64,000 nucleotides of DNA, taken from assembly GCF_004360145.1 (NCBI RefSeq), contig NZ_ML178716.1, positions 62,001 to 126,000 of the forward strand, read 5' to 3'. Positions 20,222 through 28,392 of the stretch are shown here, piece after piece. A program made the translations under genes and the position numbers. Source of the DNA: Aliiroseovarius marinus (GTDB lineage Bacteria; Pseudomonadota; Alphaproteobacteria; Rhodobacterales; Rhodobacteraceae). The notes under the pieces were generated by a model. It did not search any database. It was not told where the DNA came from and was given only the letters and a program-made list of their open reading frames with translations. Numbering within the stretch: the stretch's first letter is position 1; each line of letters starts with the position of its first letter.

Positions 20222-21768
20222 CCAGCACCCCCGTCGATCACCCGCAGAACTGCGTTGCCCTGCACCTGTGGTGCAAACTCGGTCAACTGGCGCCGGATGC
20301 CGACGGCTGCGGCGGGTTTGGTTGCGTAGAAGCTCACATCATAGCCGCCAAGGAAAGCCGGGCCGCCGGTGAAAGTTAGAACCCCGACCTTAACCCAATC
20401 GTCGCCAATGCCTTCATCAATCCAGCGGTCATAGATGATGGCCAGCTCGACCCCGGCCGCGTACACCAGATCGGCGGCCCAACCGGGATAGGGATCATCC
20501 AGTCGGATCTTCAGCGCCTCGTAGGACGCCAAGCCCCACAGGTCGAGCACCTGATTGGGGTTCGCCCAAACCACATATCCCAGATCATTCACAGCGACAG
20601 GTTTCTGATACACCTCTTTCACGAAGCGGCTCATGTTGCCGTGTTGCGAATAGATAGCGTTCGGGCCGTTGGTGCCGTTGAACAACAACCACTGGCCATA
20701 GGCCGCGCCCAGAAAGCCAAATCCTGCCAGCAGCAGCAGGCGCATCGTGTGGAGCGTCTCGTCCCGCAGAACGACCATCATCACGAGGCCCAGAACGAAA
20801 CTCATCGCGTAAAGTTCGTAGCGTTCGAACCAGCCGAACTGGCCCAACAGTAAATGGCCAAATCCGGTGAAGCAGGCCGCGAACAACAGGGCGCGCAGGC
20901 GACGATCAAGCCCCGCACGCGCCAAAAGCGACAGCGCGCAGAGCACCGTGATCAGCAGCACAACCGCCTTCACAGAAAACAGCTGCACCAGCAGTTTAAT
21001 CGGCAGATCCGCGAGCGAGAACCGGTCGTGGCCGCTGCCAGACAGCTTCGCCATGACCGAGTTCGGCAAGGGCTCCAGCCCCAGCGAGGTCAGGAAGTAC
21101 ATAAAGCCCGCGACAAGTGCGGCCGCGGCTGCAAACAAGACACCGGCCATTGCCGCGCGGCCCATCAGAAGCAACACAAGGGCGCCACCGCCTGTTACTG
21201 CCAAACCCTCGAACCGGATCATCGGGCCCAGCACCATGCCGGCAACAAGCAGCCAGCTGATACGGCCCTCATCCATCTGGATTTGCAACCCGCGCAGCAC
21301 AGCAAGGCTCGCCAGAATATGTAAGGAATGCTCCATCCCGACCATGGCGGCGCCTGCAAAGTTGAACGCCAAGGGGCCAAGGGCCGCAAAGGTCAACATC
21401 CAGCCGCGTGACGCGCCGCTTTGCGATACGATCCGCGCCCACAGCACCGCGCCCAGCAGAAGCGATATGGTGTTCCAGAACAGCGGCAACCACGCCTGCA
21501 CAGCGGTGCCTGCAAAGGCGGTCAGCAGAAAAGGATAAATCGGCGAAGACGCGGCCGAGGTGAACTCGCCCGGGTTCACGCCATAGCCACCAGCAGCGAT
21601 CTGTTCGGCAACCGCAAGGTGGATGTAAACGTCATCGAGCGGGTATTCGAAAACACCCGCCCGGATCAGGGCCACACCCTGATAAAGCGCGAAGGCCACC
21701 ACGCTGATCAGCACTGACAACAATGTCAGCTGCCCCGACAAGCGGGACAACGTGGTGGCCTTGGTCAT
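20218..21768 (-). CDS. GT-C-like polytopic membrane protein
   Basis: The 516-residue protein has many hydrophobic segments and an early acidic pair in a loop after the first one (YPLDDVYIHLAVAEQI, residues 42-57) like the catalytic loop of GT-C fold transferases such as ArnT and PMT. The C-terminal 100 residues form a soluble domain. It could move a sugar or other lipid-linked group on the periplasmic face; this is an inference from topology and the DD pair. ATG 21768 is one base from the pccA stop (GGAG lies inside the end of pccA), so it belongs to the pcc run although it has no known place in propionate metabolism. Confidence 0.65.
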   Translation of the reverse strand: MTKATTLSRLSGQLTLLSVLISVVAFALYQGVALIRAGVFEYPLDDVYIHLAVAEQIAAGGYGVNPGEFTSAASSPIYPFLLTAFAGTAVQAWLPLFWNTISLLLGAVLWARIVSQSGASRGWMLTFAALGPLAFNFAGAAMVGMEHSLHILASLAVLRGLQIQMDEGRISWLLVAGMVLGPMIRFEGLAVTGGGALVLLLMGRAAMAGVLFAAAAALVAGFMYFLTSLGLEPLPNSVMAKLSGSGHDRFSLADLPIKLLVQLFSVKAVVLLITVLCALSLLARAGLDRRLRALLFAACFTGFGHLLLGQFGWFERYELYAMSFVLGLVMMVVLRDETLHTMRLLLLAGFGFLGAAYGQWLLFNGTNGPNAIYSQHGNMSRFVKEVYQKPVAVNDLGYVVWANPNQVLDLWGLASYEALKIRLDDPYPGWAADLVYAAGVELAIIYDRWIDEGIGDDWVKVGVLTFTGGPAFLGGYDVSFYATKPAAAVGIRRQLTEFAPQVQGNAVLRVIDGGAG

Positions 21769-21769
21769 G

Positions 21770-23818
21770 TTATTCGAACTCCATGATCACTTCGTCAACG
21801 GCAAGGCTGTCGCCAGCGCCAGCGTTGATCTTGGACACGGTGCCCTTCTTCTCGGCGCGCAGGATGTTCTCCATCTTCATGGCTTCGATCGTGCAGAGCG
21901 CCTGACCTTCCTGAACTTCCTGACCGACTTCCACGTCGACCTTCACCACCAGACCCGGCATCGGGCAGAGCAGCATTTTCGAGGTATCCGGCGGCAGTTT
22001 CTCCGGCATCAAGCGGGCCAGTTCGGCCTGACGCGGGGTGCGGACATGCACCTTCAGGTCAGCACCGCGGCTACGCATGCGGAAGCCCGAGGTGATCTTG
22101 TCCACCTTCAGAACCAGCGGCGAACCATCAACGTCGAGCGTGGCAAGGCTGTCGCCCGGGGTCCAGTCCGAGGACACGCGCATTTTTGTGCCGTCTTCGA
22201 ACTTGATGGTCGAACCTTTCTTGTCGGCTTTGATCTTCACAGCAAACTCTTCGCCCTGAAGGGTCACGACCCAGTTCTTGCCCACTTTACGCTCGTGGTT
22301 GTCCATACGGCCCGAGATTCGGGTGCGACGGATTTCCGCGACGCGGTACATGGCAGCCGCCGAGGCCGCGATGCGACGCAGCGCGTCGGTGCTCAGTTCA
22401 ACACCTTCGAACCCGTCGGGATACTGCTCTTCGATGAAGGCGGTGGTCATCTCGCCTTTCATGAAGATCGGGTGATCCATCACAGCCGACACGAAGGGCA
22501 AGTTGTGACCGATGCCTTCCAGTTCAAACCCGTCCAGCGCGTTGCGCATGGCTTCGATGGCTTCGTTCCGGGTCGGAGCCCAGGTACACAGCTTGGCGAT
22601 CATCGGGTCATAGTACATCGAGATCTCGCCGCCTTCATAGACGCCGGTATCGTTACGCACCGCAAAGTTGGTGCCTTCGATAGCTTCATCAGCCCATTTG
22701 CCGTTGGCCTGCATCGGGCCAGCCGCAATTTCTGCGGGCGGACGATAGCGGGTCAGGCGACCGATCGACGGCAGGAAGTTACGATAGGGGTCTTCTGCGT
22801 AGACGCGGTTTTCAATGGACCAGCCATTGATGCCCACATCGTCCTGCGTGATCGACAGCGGCTCGCCATTGGCGACGCGGATCATCTGTTCCACAAGGTC
22901 GACACCGGTGATCAGCTCGGTCACGGGGTGTTCCACCTGCAGGCGGGTGTTCATTTCCAGGAAGTAGAAGTTCTTGTCGCCATCAACGATGAATTCCACC
23001 GTACCGGCCGAGGTATAGCCCACGGCTTTGGCCAGTGCGACCGACTGTTCACCCATGGCTTTACGGGTGGCTTCGTCCAGGAAGGGCGACGGGGCTTCTT
23101 CCACAACTTTCTGGTTACGACGCTGGATCGAGCATTCACGTTCGTTCAGATAAATGCCGTTGCCATGCGCATCGCACAGAACCTGAATTTCGATATGACG
23201 CGGTTGGGTCACGAACTTCTCGATAAAGATACGGTCGTCACCAAAGCTGTTGGCGGCTTCGTTCTTGGACGACTGGAACCCTTCGCGGGCTTCTTCGTCG
23301 TTCCACGCGATCCGCATCCCTTTACCACCGCCACCGGCCGAGGCTTTGATCATTACCGGGTAGCCGATCTCGTTCGAGATCTTCACGGCTTCGTCCGCGT
23401 CTTCGATCAGGCCCATGTAACCGGGAACGGTCGACACTTCAGCGTCCTGAGCGATCTTTTTCGAGGTGATCTTGTCGCCCATCGCTTCAATCGCGCCTTT
23501 GGGCGGGCCAACGAAGGCAACGCCAGCGGCTTCAAGCGCCTCGGCGAATTTCGAGTTTTCCGACAGGAAGCCGTAACCGGGGTGTACGGCCTCGGCGCCG
23601 GTGTCCTTGATGGCCTGCATCACCTTGTCGATGACAATGTACGATTGGTTCGCCGGGGGCGGGCCGATGTGAACGGCTTCGTCGGCCATTTTCACATGAA
23701 GCGCATTCCGGTCGGCATCCGAATAGATTGCCACCGTCTTGATGCCCATTTTGCGGGCTGTCTTGATCACGCGGCAAGCGATCTCGCCTCGGTTCGCAAT
23801 CAGGATCTTGTTGAACAT
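21770..23818 (-). CDS. pccA: Propionyl-CoA carboxylase alpha subunit
   Basis: The 682-residue protein has a biotin carboxylase part (residues 1-450: FNKILIANRGEIACRVI, ATP-grasp loop KASAGGGGKGMR, EMNTRLQVEHPVTE), a BT domain in the middle and a C-terminal biotin carrier domain with the biotinyl Lys at 648 (EAMKMEN). It carboxylates biotin and works with PccB to make (S)-methylmalonyl-CoA. The frame reaches 23899, but ATG 23818 is preceded by AAGGA and starts at the family N-terminus. The GT-C-like gene follows one base later. Confidence 0.97.
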   Translation of the reverse strand: MFNKILIANRGEIACRVIKTARKMGIKTVAIYSDADRNALHVKMADEAVHIGPPPANQSYIVIDKVMQAIKDTGAEAVHPGYGFLSENSKFAEALEAAGVAFVGPPKGAIEAMGDKITSKKIAQDAEVSTVPGYMGLIEDADEAVKISNEIGYPVMIKASAGGGGKGMRIAWNDEEAREGFQSSKNEAANSFGDDRIFIEKFVTQPRHIEIQVLCDAHGNGIYLNERECSIQRRNQKVVEEAPSPFLDEATRKAMGEQSVALAKAVGYTSAGTVEFIVDGDKNFYFLEMNTRLQVEHPVTELITGVDLVEQMIRVANGEPLSITQDDVGINGWSIENRVYAEDPYRNFLPSIGRLTRYRPPAEIAAGPMQANGKWADEAIEGTNFAVRNDTGVYEGGEISMYYDPMIAKLCTWAPTRNEAIEAMRNALDGFELEGIGHNLPFVSAVMDHPIFMKGEMTTAFIEEQYPDGFEGVELSTDALRRIAASAAAMYRVAEIRRTRISGRMDNHERKVGKNWVVTLQGEEFAVKIKADKKGSTIKFEDGTKMRVSSDWTPGDSLATLDVDGSPLVLKVDKITSGFRMRSRGADLKVHVRTPRQAELARLMPEKLPPDTSKMLLCPMPGLVVKVDVEVGQEVQEGQALCTIEAMKMENILRAEKKGTVSKINAGAGDSLAVDEVIMEFE

Positions 23819-23880
23819 GTCCTGTCCTTTCGATTCATGTGAGGGCGCGACACGGCAGAGTGTCCCGCTGATTGACATAG

Positions 23881-23913
23881 AAAAGCCCGCCGAACCCAAG
23901 GGTCTCGGCAGGC
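23881..23913 (-). terminator. Rho-independent terminator
   Basis: On the minus strand GCCTGCCGA (23913-23905) pairs with TCGGCGGGC (23893-23885), one G-T pair, and is followed by TTTT. It ends the small lipoprotein gene at 23962 and separates it from pccA. Confidence 0.75.
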
Positions 23914-23961
23914 CGATTGTGCGTGGTGGATCCGCTGTCAGCGGAGCCGGAGAATTTCAGA

Positions 23962-24168
23962 TCAGTTGCAGATACCGACGCCCACGTCATCGCAGAGCGC
24001 ACCTGCGCCCGCACCGATGACCGCACCGGTAAGAAGGTTGCCGCTGGTGGCTTTTGCAACCACGGCGCCTGTCGCTGCGCCGACACCGGCGCGTTGAAGG
24101 TCGTTCCACTGGCATCCCGCCAGCACGACAAGGGCAAGCGCCCCTGCGAAAAGCTTTTTGTACTGCAT
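23962..24168 (-). CDS. Small glycine-zipper-like lipoprotein
   Basis: The 68-residue product has lipobox VLAGC (Cys 19) and a mature part rich in Gly and Ala (GVGAATGAVVAKATSGNLLTGAVIGAGAGALCDD) that resembles the glycine-zipper motif of YMGG/OmpA-associated lipoproteins. Two Cys near the end (LCDDVGVGIC) may pair. It is likely attached to the outer membrane. AAGAGG precedes ATG 24168. It lies between two terminators and is therefore its own transcription unit inside the pcc region. Confidence 0.75.
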   Translation of the reverse strand: MQYKKLFAGALALVVLAGCQWNDLQRAGVGAATGAVVAKATSGNLLTGAVIGAGAGALCDDVGVGICN

Positions 24169-24289
24169 GTGTGACTGCCTCTTTCAGAGTTTGTTTTGAC
24201 AGTCATTGTGCCGCGTTTGCGAAGGATGCCCAAGGCGTATTTTCGTGAACCACGACGTGCGGCGTCACGCGAACGGCTATCTATGGGCG

Positions 24290-24328
24290 AAAAAAGGCCC
24301 GGTTCAGACGCAAATGCGCTGAACCGGG
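24290..24328 (-). terminator. Rho-independent terminator (small-RNA or 3' UTR end)
   Basis: On the minus strand CCCGGTTCAG (24328-24319) pairs perfectly with CTGAACCGGG (24307-24298), loop 11 nt, and CC TTTTTT follows. It would end transcripts that run from pccB through the genes at 25338 and 24868. Confidence 0.85.
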
Positions 24329-24392
24329 TAGAAGAAGGGGAAGGGTAATGGTTTCGACAAACCATTGCAGAGAACGGGGATTTGTTCTCTGC
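24290..24392 (-). ncRNA. Candidate small RNA or structured 3' UTR
   Basis: In the 334-bp gap between 24169 and 24502 the minus strand reads: a perfect 9-bp hairpin (GCAGAGAAC, 8-nt loop, GTTCTCTGC; 24392-24367), directly followed by a perfect 8-bp hairpin (AATGGTTT-GTCG-AAACCATT; 24366-24347), an 18-nt unpaired pyrimidine-rich stretch (ACCCTTCCCCTTCTTCTA; 24346-24329) and a strong terminator. The stretch is complementary to Shine-Dalgarno-like purine tracts, as in many trans-acting small RNAs. No convincing promoter was found, so it may be cut from the 3' end of the pccB mRNA. Confidence 0.45.
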
Positions 24393-24502
24393 GTGTGTTA
24401 CATGTTGGCACGAACCATGGCGCACGCAAGCCCCTGCCAGACCGGTCATGTCCAGTTGGGCTGTTTTTTGCCAATTAGTGTTCAATGCGGGCGAATTCAT
24501 GC

Positions 24503-24868
24503 CTATTGTTCCTCGAACGCATCCGGGAACGAGGCCCGCGCACGGGCTTCATCGATCACAAGAAGGGCTTCATAGTCTTCGGGATCAAAGGGATCCTGCG
24601 CGGGCAGCACCTCGCGCCCAAACAGCCACGACAGGCGTCCGGCATCCAGATTTCCACGTTCAAACGGCTGGTCGCCGAAATACTCCCAAAGGGCCTTCAT
24701 AAAACCGGTATCTGCACGCCGATCCGCCGGTTTGCGGTCTGCATACCGCTCGCGCGCAGCAAGCTTCGTCGCACCCGTCTTACTGGCACGGCGAATGACA
24801 AACTGATAGTCGGTCCCCGTTAGACGCCCGGGGAAGCCTTTGTGCTTCAACATATAAGGCAGTGCCAT
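24503..24868 (-). CDS. Conserved-looking protein of unknown function
   Basis: The 121-residue basic protein has no signal peptide and no domain I recognise; it contains Arg/Lys-rich stretches (VIRRASKTGATKLAARERYADRKPADRR) and an acidic C-terminus. ATG 24868 overlaps the preceding stop by one base (TGATG), which decides the start over an upstream ATG at 24889. It lies in the pccB transcript, but nothing shows a role in carboxylation. Confidence 0.65.
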   Translation of the reverse strand: MALPYMLKHKGFPGRLTGTDYQFVIRRASKTGATKLAARERYADRKPADRRADTGFMKALWEYFGDQPFERGNLDAGRLSWLFGREVLPAQDPFDPEDYEALLVIDEARARASFPDAFEEQ

Positions 24869-25338
24869 CAGAACCCGTCCCAAACACACACCCCGTCTTC
24901 GGGGCGGAAAGCTTCGAAAAACTGGGTCGCGTCCATGTCAGAGACGCCAAACTCGACCCAACGATCTGCCAGAACGATCACGATCTGCTCTGGCTCTGTT
25001 TCCGTGAGCCGGGACAAGTGCGGCAGCACATAGTCCTGACAAATCACGGCCATATCCTCTTCCGCCTGCGAGAAATCTATTCGTCCCGTGTTGCGGGAAA
25101 TCTCGGGCGCGAGAAACCGAACATGGATCGCCGATCCCTCTTGATTGCCGTCCTGCTGATTGACCTCAAGCAGGGTGACGGTTTGGCCTGACGGAACCTT
25201 TAGCGGTGCACCGTCAAACCAGTCTTCTTGCGCCGCTGCAACGGACGCGGGCACGGTCAGGGATAGGGCCAGGGTGGCAGCGGCAGCTGCCACCCCGGTC
25301 AGGCCACGCGGGCCCGTATATCCCGCCGTGCGACCCAT
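24868..25338 (-). CDS. Exported protein (DUF6497-like), unknown function
   Basis: The 156-residue product has a signal peptide (hydrophobic core LTGVAAAAATLALSLTVPASVAAA, cleavage before QEDW) and a mature domain with two Cys (VICQDY and GVCVWDGF at the end) that could form a disulfide. I recall this family as DUF6497, but without a search that is a weak assignment. GTG at 25344 overlaps the pccB stop as GTGA and ATG 25338 follows two codons later; either could be the start. Location is periplasmic. Confidence 0.68.
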   Translation of the reverse strand: MGRTAGYTGPRGLTGVAAAAATLALSLTVPASVAAAQEDWFDGAPLKVPSGQTVTLLEVNQQDGNQEGSAIHVRFLAPEISRNTGRIDFSQAEEDMAVICQDYVLPHLSRLTETEPEQIVIVLADRWVEFGVSDMDATQFFEAFRPEDGVCVWDGF

Positions 25339-25340
25339 GA

Positions 25341-26873
25341 TCACAGCGGAATATTGTCGTGCTTCTTCCAGGGGTTCTGCAGCTTCTTACCACGCAGCGA
25401 GGCAAACGCGCGGCTGATCCGACGACGCGACGAACGCGGCTGGATAACCTCGTCGATGAAGCCACGCTCGGCAGCCACGAACGGGTTGGCGAAGCGGTCT
25501 TCATAATCCTGCGTACGCTGCGCGATCTTCTCGGCATCGTCCAGTTCCGAACGGTACAGGATCTCGGTCGCGCCTTTTGCGCCCATAACCGCGATTTCAG
25601 CCGTCGGCCAAGCGTAGTTGAAGTCGCCGCGCAGGTGCTTGGACGCCATAACGTCATAGGCACCACCGTAAGCTTTACGGGTGATCAGCGTAACTTTCGG
25701 CACGGTGGCCTCACCGTAAGCGAACAGCAGTTTCGCACCGTGCTTGATCACGCCGCCATATTCCTGGCTGGTGCCCGGCAGGAAGCCCGGCACGTCAACC
25801 AGCGTCAGGATCGGAATTTCAAACGCGTCACAGAAGCGGACAAAGCGGGCTGCCTTGCGCGAGCTATCGATGTCCAGACAGCCAGCCAGAACCATCGGCT
25901 GGTTGGCCACAACACCCACGGTCTGCCCTTCCAGTCGAATGTAACCGGTGATGATGTTCTTGGCGTAGTCTTCCTGGATTTCGAAGAAATCACCCTCGTC
26001 TGCAAGCTTGGTGATCAGCTCTTTCATGTCATAGGGCGAGTTCGGGTTGTCCGGGATAAGCGTGTCCAGGCTGTCATCCACGCGAGCGGGATCGTCGAAG
26101 AACGGACGAACCGGCGCCTTGTCGCGGTTGTTCAGCGGCAGGAAGTCGACCAGACGACGGACTTCCGACAGGGCTTCCACGTCGTTCTCGAACGCGCCAT
26201 CGGCGACCGAAGACTTTTTGGTGTGAGTCGAGGCGCCGCCAAGCTCCTCGGCTGTGACCACTTCGTTGGTCACGGTTTTCACAACGTCGGGACCGGTGAC
26301 GAACATGTACGAGCTGTCTTTCACCATGAAGATGAAGTCGGTCATGGCGGGCGAATACACAGCACCACCAGCACACGGGCCCATGATTACCGAGATCTGC
26401 GGCACCACGCCCGAGGCCATGATGTTGCGCTGGAACACTTCAGCGTAACCGGCAAGCGAGGCAACGCCTTCTTGAATACGCGCACCACCCGAATCGTTGA
26501 TGCCGATCACCGGCGCGCCGTTCTGCATTGCCATATCCATGATCTTGCAGATCTTCTCAGCGTGGGTTTCCGACAGCGAGCCACCGAAAACGGTGAAGTC
26601 CTGCGAGAACACATAGACCATACGGCCGTTAATCGTGCCCCAACCGGTGATAACACCGTCGCCCGCGGGCTTGTCAGCTTCCATGCCGAACTCGGTGCAG
26701 CGGTGGGTTTTGAACATGTCGAACTCTTCAAACGAGTCCTCATCCAGCAAGAGCTCGACGCGCTCGCGTGCGGTCAGCTTGCCCTTCTTGTGCTGGCTAT
26801 CAATCCGACGCTGACCGCCCCCAAGGCGGGCTTTCTCGCGGCGGCTCTCAAGTTCTTGGAGAATATCTTTCAT
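25341..26873 (-). CDS. pccB: Propionyl-CoA carboxylase beta subunit
   Basis: The 510-residue carboxyltransferase has the acyl-CoA carboxylase blocks: [20 protein letters not shown], the oxyanion-hole region [22 protein letters not shown] and [12 protein letters not shown]-like ([20 protein letters not shown]) in the C-terminal half. It transfers CO2 from biotin on PccA to propionyl-CoA. ATG 26873 has AAGGAG before it; the frame upstream to 27059 is not used by the family. TTTGCAAA-type sites lie 70-120 bp upstream, and the regulator that should read them is at 28393. It heads the pcc/mcm run. Confidence 0.97.
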   Translation of the reverse strand: MKDILQELESRREKARLGGGQRRIDSQHKKGKLTARERVELLLDEDSFEEFDMFKTHRCTEFGMEADKPAGDGVITGWGTINGRMVYVFSQDFTVFGGSLSETHAEKICKIMDMAMQNGAPVIGINDSGGARIQEGVASLAGYAEVFQRNIMASGVVPQISVIMGPCAGGAVYSPAMTDFIFMVKDSSYMFVTGPDVVKTVTNEVVTAEELGGASTHTKKSSVADGAFENDVEALSEVRRLVDFLPLNNRDKAPVRPFFDDPARVDDSLDTLIPDNPNSPYDMKELITKLADEGDFFEIQEDYAKNIITGYIRLEGQTVGVVANQPMVLAGCLDIDSSRKAARFVRFCDAFEIPILTLVDVPGFLPGTSQEYGGVIKHGAKLLFAYGEATVPKVTLITRKAYGGAYDVMASKHLRGDFNYAWPTAEIAVMGAKGATEILYRSELDDAEKIAQRTQDYEDRFANPFVAAERGFIDEVIQPRSSRRRISRAFASLRGKKLQNPWKKHDNIPL

Positions 26874-26943
26874 GTGGCGGCACTCCTTGATTTCGCCGCA
26901 AACTAGCGTGACCGCGCCGTTGCGGAAAGCAAAAAGGGGCGAA

Positions 26944-26991
26944 TTTGCAAACAAAATGCAAGTACGCTTATGCAAATTGCAAATGTGCAAA
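26944..26991. promoter_or_regulatory. Cluster of TTTGCAAA-like sites before pccB
   Basis: A perfect TTTGCAAA (26944-26951) is followed by four partial copies with the TGCAA core: AATGCAAG (26955), TATGCAAA (26969), ATTGCAAA (26976) and TGTGCAAA (26984). In Rhodobacter sphaeroides the regulator PccR was reported, as I recall, to bind paired TTTGCAAA elements at pccB. They sit between divergent pccB and the MFS gene. Confidence 0.75.
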
Positions 26992-27070
26992 ACTCGATTG
27001 GATCCCGAACTCTCGTCCGCTCCCAACGAAACAACTGGACAGTCCCGGATACTGGGCATAGCTCTGGTCC

Positions 27071-28303
27071 ATGCAACCCAAAGATGTCAACCCAGCTAAA
27101 GCCACCCGCTTTCTGGACCCCTCTACACCGCCCAGCTTGTTTACGCTGACCTTTGTGGCCGCGATGGCGGCGGTGTCGATGCACATCTTCCTGCCCTCGC
27201 TACCCGGCATGGCACGCCATTTTCAAGCGAATTACCACCTGATCCAACTGTCCGTCGCGCTGTATCTGTTCATGAACGGCGCGTTGCAACTTGTGGTCGG
27301 CCCGCTCTCCGACCGATACGGGCGGCGGCCCATCATCATGTCCGGCTTTGCGATCTATATCCTCGCCACGCTTGGCTGCCTTGCCGCACCGGATGTCTAC
27401 ACCTTTCTGGCCTTTCGCATGATGCAGGCCACGGTTGCGGTGGGCATGGTGCTATCACGCGCCGCCATTCGTGACATGGTTCCCGGCGATCAGGCCGCCT
27501 CGATGATTGGCTATGTCACGATGGGCATGTCCGTGGTTCCGATGCTGGCCCCAAGCCTGGGCGGCCTGCTAGACCAGCATTACGGATGGAAAGCCAGCTT
27601 CTGGATGCAAAGCCTGACCGGCCTGCTTGCCCTGACACTTCTGTGGCGCGATATGGGCGAAACCGCCCCACGGCAATTCGACGGCTTTGCCGCCCAGTTT
27701 CGCGCCTACCCTGCCTTGCTGACCTCGCCCCGATACTGGGGCTATTGCCTGACTGCGACCCTGACCTCGGGCGCGTTCTTTGCCTATTTGGGCGGCGCAC
27801 CCTATGTGGGTAGCGAAATCTATGGAATGACGCCGTCGCGTCTTGGCTATTTCTTTGGCGCACCTGCCGCAGGGTATTTCGTCGGGAACTTTCTGTCCGG
27901 GCGATATGCCGTCCGGGTCGGCATGATCCGCATGATCTTTGGCGGCGCGCTGATCACAGCGTTCGGCATGATCGCCGCAATGCTGATCTTCGCGGTTGGC
28001 GGCGGGTCAGAATACATCTTCTTCGGCGCGATGATTTTGGTTGGTGTGGGCAACGGCCTTACCCTGCCATCCGCCAATGCAGGGATCATGAGCGTCCGCC
28101 CCGAGTTGGCTGGCAGTGCGATTGGACTGAGCGGTACTTTGATGATGGTCGGCGGTGCAGGCGTGTCGGCCTTTGCCGGGTTTGCCTTGGGCGATGGCAT
28201 GTCGCCCATGCCGCTTTTGTGGGTGATGCTTGGCTCGGCCGTGCTGGCCGTGGTCACGATGCTGGGCGTGATCCGCCGCGAGCGACGACTTGGCGTATCC
28301 TAA
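27071..28303 (+). CDS. MFS efflux transporter, Bcr/CflA type
   Basis: The 410-residue protein has 12 predicted membrane segments, the MFS motif between segments 2 and 3 ([16 protein letters not shown], near residue 77) and the Bcr/CflA block after it ([22 protein letters not shown]). Members export drugs such as bicyclomycin, sulfonamides or amino acid derivatives by proton antiport. The Shine-Dalgarno before ATG 27071 is weak, but there is no better start. It is divergent from pccB and lies 89 bp ahead of the pccR-like gene. Confidence 0.88.
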   Translation: MQPKDVNPAKATRFLDPSTPPSLFTLTFVAAMAAVSMHIFLPSLPGMARHFQANYHLIQLSVALYLFMNGALQLVVGPLSDRYGRRPIIMSGFAIYILATLGCLAAPDVYTFLAFRMMQATVAVGMVLSRAAIRDMVPGDQAASMIGYVTMGMSVVPMLAPSLGGLLDQHYGWKASFWMQSLTGLLALTLLWRDMGETAPRQFDGFAAQFRAYPALLTSPRYWGYCLTATLTSGAFFAYLGGAPYVGSEIYGMTPSRLGYFFGAPAAGYFVGNFLSGRYAVRVGMIRMIFGGALITAFGMIAAMLIFAVGGGSEYIFFGAMILVGVGNGLTLPSANAGIMSVRPELAGSAIGLSGTLMMVGGAGVSAFAGFALGDGMSPMPLLWVMLGSAVLAVVTMLGVIRRERRLGVS

Positions 28304-28332
28304 GAACCGCGGAATATCTTTGACCGGCACGG

Positions 28333-28371
28333 TTTGCAAATGATACTCGGATAAGTGACGAAATTTGCAAA
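28333..28371 (+). promoter_or_regulatory. Two perfect TTTGCAAA sites before the PccR-like regulator
   Basis: TTTGCAAA occurs at 28333-28340 and 28364-28371, 31 bp apart (three helical turns) and 21 bp before ATG 28393. This is the expected place for autoregulation by the PccR-like protein. Confidence 0.75.
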
Positions 28372-28392
28372 GCGAGTTTGGTGAGCAACGCG

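Noticed and set aside
21752-23842. 696-codon open frame on the plus strand
   Set aside because: It is antisense to pccA; composition is that of reverse-read coding DNA.
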